NCBI GenBank assembly: GCA_030998225.1
Contig: JAPYXD010000686.1
Location: forward strand, 4,278,001 to 4,342,000
DNA length: 64,000 nt
Source of the DNA: Diplolepis rosae
Taxonomy: Eukaryota > Arthropoda > Insecta > Hymenoptera > Diplolepididae
Direction: 5' to 3'
Positions 7,683 through 15,329 of the stretch are shown here, piece after piece (within the stretch, counting starts at the first letter, position 1; each line of letters opens with the position of its first letter). Both the position numbers and the translations under genes were made by a program. Under the pieces are notes generated by a model, which saw only the letters and a list, made by a program, of their open reading frames with translations, had not been told where the DNA came from and did no database searches.

Positions 7683-9782
7683 TTAGATTTGGAAAGAGTA
7701 GTGGGTTCTACTAAGTTCTTCTTTTAATTCAGAGTGAGGATAAAGAGTTGTGTTTGTATTATTGTGATCTTTACCTGAAGTAGTGTTTGCGTAATACGAT
7801 GGACTTTTAGGTGCCTCTTTCGAGCTTTGTGGTGCTGAAGCTGTTAGCAGTTCTTGATGACTCTCAGCAGGAGGTCCAGAAGGTCGATGGGTACCTAAGT
7901 GTAATAAGAGGTTAGTGACCGAATCCCAGAAGGCGCCTAGTAGATGGAGAGACCATCCAAATAATCTGTGTAGCGCATATCCATGAATAATGGTATCAGC
8001 TATCAATTTAATCCCTCTAATTATTATTATTAATCCAATTAGGCCTGCACTAGTAGTTCCAAAACTTGTAAAAATTGTCCAAAATCTACCCCATGCGGAT
8101 TCAGCAATTTTATCAATTACATCTTCATTAAATAAATTCGTTAATGATATTCCTTGATTAATAGTTGGATGTCCTGTTATTTCTCTAGCTAAAGAATTTA
8201 GAATCATTGGTTTTTCTGCTGGAAACATAATATGATCTCGCAGTTTATCAAGATCAGATTGAGAATAAATGCCACTTGTTGCTAAGGATGAAGGATTTGT
8301 GTATTTCCAGGTTGCTTTTGTGAGAGGTTTAACTATAGTTGGTGCTATGGATTCGACAGGATTTGGCAGTAATTTGTACCAGGTTTCTCCAAAAAGGTAC
8401 ATTGGTGGAAGGAAAGAATTGCAATTTGTTTGGATACCTGATTTTGTTAATATATGAGTTTGTGGAGAAAGGAAAAAGGATTGATTTCCTCTAAATATTG
8501 GTAGTTGTAGATAACATTCTTCAGTTTTGCGATATTTTACTTCAACCGGTATACATTTTACGATATGTACTACTTCTCCTGCAATTACTGACATATATCC
8601 TGGGCCTTTCATTAAATGATATGCAAATTCGTCTGGTGATTGGGTTGCTAAGGTTAATGTATTTCTAAAAACTTGCTGTTCAAGTATGCATCGTTGAGTA
8701 AGAACATCGTGATAAAGTCTATTTACTTCAGTGCGTATGTGTCGTTCTACATATATAAATTTAGAATTGACGTATGTGAAAATGTCCATATTTTGAACTT
8801 CTAAATGTTTATTTTCTAAAAATGAATTCCCAGGTCTGGTTTCAAAAATTAATAATTTTGGATGTTCGGTTTGTATTAAAACGTAACTGCAAACTGGTTT
8901 TCTTGTTTTTTCAGCTAGTACGAAAGTTATATCCTCAGTCGTTAAAGAATAAAAGGTTTCAGAATTGTCTGTCGTGTTGTCATAGGTCTTATTTGCTGGT
9001 CCTTCATAAATAATTTCATATTTGTTAAAATTACATACGTCATTAGGTAATGTATCCCAGAATGTTTGTCCATATTCTACGTCAGTACAGAATGTGTCTG
9101 AAAGTGTGCATATTATTCCAGATCCTAATTGAATTTTATTTGAATTTAAATGAATAGTCGCGTAATGTTCTTGTAAAGTTATTTTGAATATTGCTTGGAC
9201 TACGACATTATTCCATGTTCCGTATGGGTCAGAAAATTGTGTACCAGTACAGTCTCCATTAGGTGTTACAGAACCTTCTAAAGTAACACTGTGGAATGAA
9301 GTTTCATTTACTTTTAACTTTGATATCTGAAGAGTAGGGGTTACTAAAAATGTTCCTATTGTGTGCATTTGATTACATTGATCTCGTGTAACATCATGTA
9401 TATATTCACTGTGGCCATTTGCTACTATGGAACTGTGAGAATGCATACCACAATGAGAGATGGCGCGTCGAATTTCTATTTTGCATTGTATTACTTTTGT
9501 ATTTGAAAATCCAGTTAATTGTAAAAGTTGTATATAAGTTCTTTCAACATGTACTTGAGATCGAGGTAGATCACATTCTCCTACCTCTAGTAAAGATAAT
9601 GTCGTAATATTTGATTGATTTGAACCGCAATCGAATCCTATGATGGCGTAGACTGTTGTTATATAGTTGAAGTTGCAAGTGAGCAGTGCCAAAAAGGAAG
9701 CCTCGTAATCCCATCTCTGGAAAAAGGAGGTTCCAATTAGCAGCTTGCTTTGTAATATAAGAATAGGAAAATGTTTTATCAT
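7683..9782 (-). CDS. Chuvirus-like envelope glycoprotein G (699 aa)
   Basis: Large type I glycoprotein unlike gypsy Env. Features I recognise from chuvirus-type G (mononegavirus-like, class III fusion group): a mature N-terminus with IIGFDCG (47-53), C70, the CGMHSHSS motif (111-118), multiple conserved cysteines, then a C-terminal hydrophobic block (about 577-600 and 608-628) with IIHGYALHRLFGWSLHLLG, and a Ser/Pro-rich tail. Signal segment SFLALLTCNFNYITTVYA is at 29-46. Start is uncertain: ATG at 9782 opens the frame, but a strong acceptor (CCTCCTTTTTCCAG ending at 9717) sits 2 nt before another ATG at 9714 in a different register, with a T5 run between. Chuvirus glycoprotein capture is known for BEL/Pao elements of mosquitoes. 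Here it sits in a Ty3/gypsy element alongside a second envelope. Confidence 0.75.
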   Translation of the reverse strand: MIKHFPILILQSKLLIGTSFFQRWDYEASFLALLTCNFNYITTVYAIIGFDCGSNQSNITTLSLLEVGECDLPRSQVHVERTYIQLLQLTGFSNTKVIQCKIEIRRAISHCGMHSHSSIVANGHSEYIHDVTRDQCNQMHTIGTFLVTPTLQISKLKVNETSFHSVTLEGSVTPNGDCTGTQFSDPYGTWNNVVVQAIFKITLQEHYATIHLNSNKIQLGSGIICTLSDTFCTDVEYGQTFWDTLPNDVCNFNKYEIIYEGPANKTYDNTTDNSETFYSLTTEDITFVLAEKTRKPVCSYVLIQTEHPKLLIFETRPGNSFLENKHLEVQNMDIFTYVNSKFIYVERHIRTEVNRLYHDVLTQRCILEQQVFRNTLTLATQSPDEFAYHLMKGPGYMSVIAGEVVHIVKCIPVEVKYRKTEECYLQLPIFRGNQSFFLSPQTHILTKSGIQTNCNSFLPPMYLFGETWYKLLPNPVESIAPTIVKPLTKATWKYTNPSSLATSGIYSQSDLDKLRDHIMFPAEKPMILNSLAREITGHPTINQGISLTNLFNEDVIDKIAESAWGRFWTIFTSFGTTSAGLIGLIIIIRGIKLIADTIIHGYALHRLFGWSLHLLGAFWDSVTNLLLHLGTHRPSGPPAESHQELLTASAPQSSKEAPKSPSYYANTTSGKDHNNTNTTLYPHSELKEELSRTHYSFQI

Positions 9783-9834
9783 TAAATATGTATATTTTTT
9801 GAAGTTATTGATTTACTTTTTGTATTTTGCGTTC

Positions 9835-10116
9835 CTAGTTCATTATATCCAACATGTCGGCTATGACAATGTGATTTGATAGCCGTAAACTGAGAATTAA
9901 ATTTTTGTATGCGTCCGGTCCTCTTGTTTTGATTGTTGAAAAAATGTCTTTTATTATTTCTGGATTGTTTAGATTTCTGTTCCATGTGGGGATATTGCAG
10001 TCGTCTTTCTTAAAAATTCCAGTTTGAATTAAGTATGGCCAGAGAGCTACCATGTCGATAAAACAGGGAACTATTTCAATGAGATCATCTATGCGTTTGC
10101 GATGAATTTGTTCCAT
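9835..10116 (-). CDS. CARD-only protein resembling an insect initiator-caspase prodomain (93 aa)
   Basis: Essentially one death-fold domain. Helix-rich order: HRKRIDDLIEIVPCFIDMV, then LWPYL (25-29), GIFKKDDCNIP, NPEIIKDIFSTIKTRGPDAY (51-70) and LILSLRLSNH (73-82). The LWPYL, IKTRGP and SLR.SNH positions are the pattern I know from CARDs of Dronc/caspase-9-like proteins. There is no caspase catalytic domain (no QACRG- or SHG-type motif) in any frame next to it. By analogy with CARD-only decoys and iridovirus vCARD proteins, it would bind apoptosome or caspase CARDs and damp apoptosis; activation is the alternative. The ATG is 5 nt after ATTATTCCAG, a possible splice acceptor. Lies between integrase and the G gene. 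Confidence 0.78.
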   Translation of the reverse strand: MEQIHRKRIDDLIEIVPCFIDMVALWPYLIQTGIFKKDDCNIPTWNRNLNNPEIIKDIFSTIKTRGPDAYKNLILSLRLSNHIVIADMLDIMN

Positions 10117-10365
10117 TATATCTGGAATAATGTGTTATGTCTGAAAATTCATTTTTATTTTGTTTTATATATATTTTTATTTTATATATAAAACATATAT
10201 TTTCATAACCAAAAAAAAAAATTTTATTTTTTATACTTTTACTATTTATCGACAAAATAAAATTTCTATATCTTATTTAAGTTGTATATGTATATATATA
10301 AATATATATATATATATTTTTTTTTATAATTAAGGTACAGATATTTTGTTTCTATTTTTATTTAT
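10117..10365 (-). other. A+T-rich spacer between integrase and CARD gene
   Basis: 249 bp of A/T runs with a (TA)n stretch near 10286-10317. It contains possible 3' splice sites (minus-strand CAG ending at 10122 and at 10141) that could serve the CARD gene. No gene seen. Confidence 0.6.
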
Positions 10366-11940
10366 TTACTTTTGTACTTGCACATGTGAGCGTTTTAGTC
10401 TATTAATGTGGACAACAGTAGGTTTGCCTTTATAGCTTATTTTGACATTCCCTTTTCCTAACACTTCCAATATTTCATAAGGCCCTGTATAATGGCTGTC
10501 AAGTTTTTTAATTTTTCCTCCTTTTAATAAAAACACGTAATCTCCAATTTTTACTTCTAAAGGACTTATTTTTTTGTCATAATATAATTTCGATTTTTCT
10601 TTTGCTGAAATAAGATTTTCTCTTGCTTGTGTTCGCATTTCATGTAGTTGTGTTACGAAATTAATTAAATAATCGTCATATGTTTGTAATTTTTCTTGTT
10701 GTGATAAAGGTTCACTGGAAGGTTCACGAGCTAGTTTACCAAAAACCAATTCATAGGGTGTGCATTTTGTGCCTTCATGTACACTAGTATTATATGAGAA
10801 CATTGCTAGTTCAAGCCAATCATCCCATTCTGAATTTTTTGCAACAAATTGTTTGAGATATTCTCCTAAAACATGATGTGAACGTTCTAATGACCCGTTT
10901 GATTGAGGGTGAAATGCTGTGGTACGAAATTGTTTAATTCTAAAACGTTTTGCCAATCTTTTTAATAAATTACTTAAAAAATCTCTGCCTTGGTCAGTAA
11001 GTACTCCTTTCGGTGATCCAAATATGCAAATAAATTTTTTCACGAAAGCATCTGCTATCGTACTAGCTTGGTGATTAGGAAGAGGTATTGCTAAAGAATA
11101 TTTGGTAAAATTGTCTTGTATCGTTAGAATATATAAGTTACCAGATTTTGTTTCAGGTAGTGGACCAACAATGTCCATTGATATTTTTTCAAAAGCAGTA
11201 GTGGGTGTGTCAGTGATTACCATAGGGTTTTTTGTTTTGACTCTGATTAATTTTTTCAGTTGACATTGTAAACAGCCTTGAATATATTTTTGAATGTCTA
11301 CTTTCATATTTTCCCAAAAAAATTTTTGGCGAATTCGGCTATAAGTTTTTGTAACGCCTTTATGGCCTCCTAATGCTGAGGAGTGAGCTTCTTCAATTAA
11401 ATGAGTTCGTTGTTCCTTTGTTGGATATTGCGTTATTCCATTGCAAACTATAATTTTTGTAGTTGAATTTGAAAAAATTGAATCGAAAATTGATTTCACT
11501 TCTTCCCAAGGTATATGATTAATTCTGGAAGTTTTTGATATACTAATAGATCGTAATTTAAATTTTTGAGATAATTCATGTAATGAATGAATTGATAATT
11601 TTATATTATTTAAAGTTTCAGATAAATTATCTTTAGTTTCTTCTTCAATTGGAAGTGCAAAATGGTAGTAGTTTCCTTTTTTAATCTCTTTTGCTATCCC
11701 CTTTTGTAAATTTTTAAATTTTGGTAAAGTTTCACGTTTTTCTAAAATTTTTGATCCGTTGTCGCGAGGAGTTCCATTTGTTGTAACAAAATATGCATAA
11801 TTATCTTTTCGCATAGTTAATTGATCGCGACATTCAACTAAATTTTTCTTTGTTATAATTTTTTCTGTTTGAGAGTTTATAGGAGGAGGTTCTGGGGGTG
11901 GACGATTATAATTATCATGATCTTTATCGATTTTTTTCAC
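10366..11940 (-). CDS. pol: Integrase portion of Pol (524 aa frame)
   Basis: Zinc-binding HHCC: H186, H193, C223, C226. Catalytic DDE core: D256 (SMDIVGP), D316 (LTDQGRD), E352 (SLERSH), giving the expected 35-residue D-to-E spacing. The C-terminal region has KIGDYVFLLKGG and GPYEILEVLGKGN, the GPY/F module of Ty3/gypsy integrases. The N-terminal 180 residues are linker, with NRPPPEPPP near 12-20. The frame opens at a GTG after a TAA and has no proper start, so it must be made as part of Pol. The register differs from the protease-RT frame, with the break at an A7 run at 11931-11937. Function: cDNA integration. All catalytic residues are intact. Confidence 0.93.
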   Translation of the reverse strand: MKKIDKDHDNYNRPPPEPPPINSQTEKIITKKNLVECRDQLTMRKDNYAYFVTTNGTPRDNGSKILEKRETLPKFKNLQKGIAKEIKKGNYYHFALPIEEETKDNLSETLNNIKLSIHSLHELSQKFKLRSISISKTSRINHIPWEEVKSIFDSIFSNSTTKIIVCNGITQYPTKEQRTHLIEEAHSSALGGHKGVTKTYSRIRQKFFWENMKVDIQKYIQGCLQCQLKKLIRVKTKNPMVITDTPTTAFEKISMDIVGPLPETKSGNLYILTIQDNFTKYSLAIPLPNHQASTIADAFVKKFICIFGSPKGVLTDQGRDFLSNLLKRLAKRFRIKQFRTTAFHPQSNGSLERSHHVLGEYLKQFVAKNSEWDDWLELAMFSYNTSVHEGTKCTPYELVFGKLAREPSSEPLSQQEKLQTYDDYLINFVTQLHEMRTQARENLISAKEKSKLYYDKKISPLEVKIGDYVFLLKGGKIKKLDSHYTGPYEILEVLGKGNVKISYKGKPTVVHINRLKRSHVQVQK

Positions 11941-12409
11941 AATTTATTTGAGATCTTCGGTTTAATCTCAAATTTTCTTCAAAATAAGGCTCTTCAAATT
12001 CTTCTTCCAATTTTTCTTCTTGGTTTTCTTCAAACTTCTCATCAAAATTTTCCTCAAGATTGTCTTCAAAATTTTCTTCAAAATTCTGTTCGAAATTCTT
12101 TTCAAAATCGTCTTCAAGATCATCTTCAAAATTCTCTTCCCAATTTTCTTCATAATTTTCTCCATCATTTCCTTCGTGTGAGGTTTCAATGTCGTTGATT
12201 TCATCTTCTGAGGTTGAAAAATAATTCTCACTTTCTTCACTTTCAAATTCATTAATATTTTTTGGCTTCTTGGCATTCTTCTTCTTTTTATTTTTGGCTT
12301 GAGTTTGTTTCAAATAATCTAAATAATCAGGATCAGAGTCGGAATCTGATTCTACTTTTGTTCGGCTTCCCTTTTGCACATTTATTTCTGGTAATTCGTT
12401 TTCAAACAT
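11924..12409 (-). CDS. Acidic repeat segment of the Pol linker (161 aa frame)
   Basis: Lies between RNase H and integrase. The first 75 residues are mixed, with SDSDSDPDYLDYL and a lysine-rich NKKKKNAKKPKN patch. The rest is a highly acidic repeat of short units such as ENFED, DLEDD and EQNFE, encoded by imperfect 15-bp DNA repeats (tcttcaaaattctcttc type). The first ATG is at 12409, but upstream context suggests this is an internal piece of Pol whose register differs from its neighbours. Acidic, probably disordered; it could be a tether or spacer. It is not a recognised domain, and its low complexity makes homology searches unreliable. Confidence 0.6.
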   Translation of the reverse strand: MFENELPEINVQKGSRTKVESDSDSDPDYLDYLKQTQAKNKKKKNAKKPKNINEFESEESENYFSTSEDEINDIETSHEGNDGENYEENWEENFEDDLEDDFEKNFEQNFEENFEDNLEENFDEKFEENQEEKLEEEFEEPYFEENLRLNRRSQINCEKNR

Positions 12410-12902
12410 TTGTTTTTGTTGGCCTACCTCTCTTTCTTTTTGTTTGAGAGGGAATATTTTTCAAATTTGTAAGTAGATTTTTTCTTGGCCTACCTCGTGG
12501 TTTTTTTCATAAGAGGTTTAGAAGAAAAATTGTCGTCTAATTTTTCTTGAGTTTCGTTTCGATTCAAATTTTTTGCTTTTTCTTGCTCTATTCTCTTTTG
12601 AGCTCTCGTAGTAATAGTTTTCCATGATAAATTTTCGTATTTTTTGGAAAACACTGGACTTAATAAAAATATTGTCATAAAACTAAGTCTTGAAGCCATA
12701 TTTTTTGAATAAATTTGTGTAGTTTAAAATATTCTTACCAATCTCACTAAATAATTCTTCACTAAGAAATTCCTGGAAATATTCTGGGATTTTTGAGTCG
12801 ATATTTAATATTTGGGCTTCCGAAATTTCGCTAAAACGATCTACGTCGTCTGGTACGATTTCTGGATTCAAGTTTCTTCGTTTTGAAGGTCTTACCTCAT
12901 TT
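12410..12902 (-). pseudogene. Broken Pol linker with AT-hook motifs, three registers
   Basis: Reading the minus strand, coding potential passes through successive frames: one covering 12871-12683 (PEIVPDDVDRFSEISEAQ), one covering 12699-12490 (basic, KRIEQEKAKNLNRNETQ) and one returning to the protease-RT register near 12500-12415. The last encodes two AT-hook-like GRP cores, RGRPRK (12497-12480) and RGRPTK (about 12431-12414). The changes fall at or near an A8 (about 12913-12920), an A6 (about 12705) and an A7 (12501-12507). Either this copy has decayed only here or the run lengths are mis-assembled. No separate gene is implied. Confidence 0.6.
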
Positions 12903-15140
12903 TTAGAGTTTTCTTGTTTTTTTTCTTGTAAAAGTTTTCTTTGAAAACATTTTTTCTTGGGAAGTCATAAAAGTATCATTGGCGTCAACTTGTAAATATC
13001 TTGATTTCTCTTTGTTATCATCAATAGGGTTTCTTGAGAGAGCGTCTGCATTTACATTCATTTTTCCTGCTTTGTAAATTACATCAAAATCATATTCTGC
13101 GAGTTTCAGTCTCCAACGTGAAACTCGTGAACAAGGGTCTTTAGAATTTTGAAACCAAACTAGAGGTTTGTGATCAGTCACTAAAGTAAATTTTCTCCCA
13201 TACAAATAAGGACGAAAATGAGTTACACAAAATATTATAGCAAGAGCTTCTTTCTCATATGTATCATATTTTTTCTCAGTATCACTTAGACTACGTGAAG
13301 CATATGCTATTGGCTTATCTTTACCTATTTTACCTTGTGATAAAATACCTCCTATTGCAAATCCTGAGGCATCTGTTGTGAGTATAAAAGGTTGAGAAAA
13401 ATCAGGTCGTTGTAAAAGTGGTTCTTCACATAATTTTGCTTTTAAAATTTCGAAAGCTGCTTGTTGTTTTTCTGTCCAATTAAAAGGTGTATCTTTTTTC
13501 AGAAGTTGATTTAAAGGACTTGCAATTTTTGAAAATCCATCAATAAATCGTCTATAATATCCTGCTAAGCCTAAAAATTGTTTAACATTTTTCTGTGTTT
13601 TTGGGACTGGAAAGTTTTTTACAGCTATTATCTTTTTTGGATCTGGACGTACTCCATTTTTATCAATTATATGACCTAAATATCCTACTTCAGGTCGTAA
13701 AAATTCGCATTTGTCTGGTTGTAAGTGAAGATTTGCTTTTCTAAGTCTTTCTGCTAAATTGTTAAATTTAATTTCGTGCTCTTCTAGAGTATTTGCATAT
13801 ATAACTATGTCATCGAGATATACAAAAAGTTCCGTTCCTATTAATCCAGTTAATGTTAAATCCATTAATCTTTGAAATGTGGCAGGTGCAGTTTTTAAAC
13901 CGAAAGGCATTCTATCGAATTCGTAATGACCGTGAGGTGTAGAAAACGCGGTTTTATGCGAGTCTTTTGGATCCATTTTTATATGGTGAAAACCGGTAGC
14001 TAAATCAAACACTGAAAAATATTTTGCTGATCCTAGAGAATCAAGTATATCGTTTATATTAGGTAAAGGATACGAATCGCCAATTGTTTTTTCATTTAAT
14101 TTACGAAAATCAAGAACCATTCTCCATTTTATTTTTCCTTGAGAATCAGGTTTTTTAGGAACTATCCACACTGGAGTGTTATATGGTGATTGTGAGGGCT
14201 TGATTATTTTATTTTTTAATAATTCATCGACTTGTCTTGTAATTTCTTCCTTGTGAACTGGGGGAAATCTATATTGTCTTGAAAAATTAGGAGCGTCATC
14301 TACAGTTGGAATTGAATGTTGTAATACATTAGTAGCTTCAAGTGGTTCTCCTGGGATTTGAAATCTGTCTGCATTATTTTTAATTAATTTTTCTACATGT
14401 TCATATTCATCTTGATTTAAATGGTCTAATCGAAGAAGTTTTTTAATACATTCTACTCTGTCTTCGTCTGTTACATTATAAAATTTGCATGAGTTAATTA
14501 GAGAATTGTCAGTTTTTAAAAAGTTATTTAATATTTTACTTGATAAATCTTCGTTATTTGTTTGTTTGAAATTAATTAAATTTTCAATTTGTTTATAGCA
14601 TTCTTGTTCTTCAAAGTCTTCTAAATTAACTAATGGGACGGATAATGTAATTGGGATTTCATTTGTGTTTGCAAATTTTAAATAAGCTTTTCCTCTGTGA
14701 TTTTTTACAACTGCGTCACCTACGTAGACGCCATCTTGGATATGTAATCGAGGTACATACCCTTCACTCTTTTCTGTATTTTTTATATTAACATAAAATG
14801 TTGTAACTGTTCGAGCTGGAATAGTAAATGTATTGGTAGATTTAAAAGGGTAACAGTGGTTCTCAATTTCTAAGCATTTTGAAGTATAGTTTATATTCAC
14901 TCTATTATCTTGAAAAAATTCTGATCCCAATACTCCATCTTCTTCTACTGGGACTTCATTCGGAATAATGTTAAATATTGTTGGGTAACCAAAAATGTTT
15001 ATTTTTACTTGTCCTAATGTGTAAAGTGGTAAATCATTAATTCCTGTAAGTTTTAATACGTTTTGGCTATTTATTGGTACTTCAGGGTTGAGAACCTTTT
15101 GTTTAATTAAATTTCGAGCAGCACCAGTATCAATCATCAT
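12903..15140 (-). CDS. pol: Pol: protease, reverse transcriptase, RNase H (745 aa from first ATG)
   Basis: Aspartic protease motif IDTGA at the start (D4-T5-G6) with GVLGSEFF near 69-76. RT fingers and palm span about 300-500, with catalytic D379 (FDLATGFH) and YLDD at 441-444. RNase H catalytic residues D590 (TTDASG), E631 (YEKEALAI), D656 (VTDHKP) and D699 (NADALSR) are all present. This is a normal Ty3/gypsy order. The frame is open upstream to 15329, overlapping gag by 70 nt in the -1 register, so the product is probably a Gag-Pol fusion and the ATG at 15140 is internal to the protease. It stops at 12903 after an A8 run, before the linker and integrase. Confidence 0.95.
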   Translation of the reverse strand: MMIDTGAARNLIKQKVLNPEVPINSQNVLKLTGINDLPLYTLGQVKINIFGYPTIFNIIPNEVPVEEDGVLGSEFFQDNRVNINYTSKCLEIENHCYPFKSTNTFTIPARTVTTFYVNIKNTEKSEGYVPRLHIQDGVYVGDAVVKNHRGKAYLKFANTNEIPITLSVPLVNLEDFEEQECYKQIENLINFKQTNNEDLSSKILNNFLKTDNSLINSCKFYNVTDEDRVECIKKLLRLDHLNQDEYEHVEKLIKNNADRFQIPGEPLEATNVLQHSIPTVDDAPNFSRQYRFPPVHKEEITRQVDELLKNKIIKPSQSPYNTPVWIVPKKPDSQGKIKWRMVLDFRKLNEKTIGDSYPLPNINDILDSLGSAKYFSVFDLATGFHHIKMDPKDSHKTAFSTPHGHYEFDRMPFGLKTAPATFQRLMDLTLTGLIGTELFVYLDDIVIYANTLEEHEIKFNNLAERLRKANLHLQPDKCEFLRPEVGYLGHIIDKNGVRPDPKKIIAVKNFPVPKTQKNVKQFLGLAGYYRRFIDGFSKIASPLNQLLKKDTPFNWTEKQQAAFEILKAKLCEEPLLQRPDFSQPFILTTDASGFAIGGILSQGKIGKDKPIAYASRSLSDTEKKYDTYEKEALAIIFCVTHFRPYLYGRKFTLVTDHKPLVWFQNSKDPCSRVSRWRLKLAEYDFDVIYKAGKMNVNADALSRNPIDDNKEKSRYLQVDANDTFMTSQEKMFSKKTFTRKKTRKL

Positions 15141-15259
15141 GTGTGTTGGGTTTTTTAAACCTTCCGTTGATATTATAATTGATGGAATTGAAGTGGACTT
15201 TGAAATATTTATTGTTGTTGTTGTATGATCGTTAGAATTGGATGCCAGTGGTTCTCGAT

Positions 15260-15329
15260 TTATGCTTTCCTCAGTGCACCCGTGCTGGGGAGAGCTTTGG
15301 AGTTTTCCTGATGAGCTGTTTGTGATTGG
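15260..15329 (-). other. gag-pol overlap, -1 frameshift region
   Basis: The -1 (pol) frame opens after a TAG at 15330-15332 and gag ends at 15260. Within the overlap G-GAA-AAC (15308-15302) is in the right phase for -1 slippage, with an A-site AAC that re-pairs to AAA; the P-site re-pairing is weaker. Errantiviruses commonly make Pol by -1 frameshift. The exact site is inferred. Confidence 0.6.

Noticed and set aside
9782..9985. 67-codon minus-strand frame overlapping the CARD gene
   Set aside because: Basic low-complexity translation with no domain, fully explained as an alternative frame of the CARD ORF and its 3' flank.
11968..12276. 102-codon Lys/Ile-rich minus-strand frame within the acidic linker
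   Set aside because: An alternative reading of the same 15-bp repeats; composition follows from the DNA repeat and the acidic frame fits the Pol context better.
12683..12902. GAGGTAAG at about 12890-12897 as a real intron donor joining Pol parts
   Set aside because: The coding registers either side change at A-runs rather than at splice sites, and no matching acceptor restores a coherent linker; frame breaks explain it more simply.
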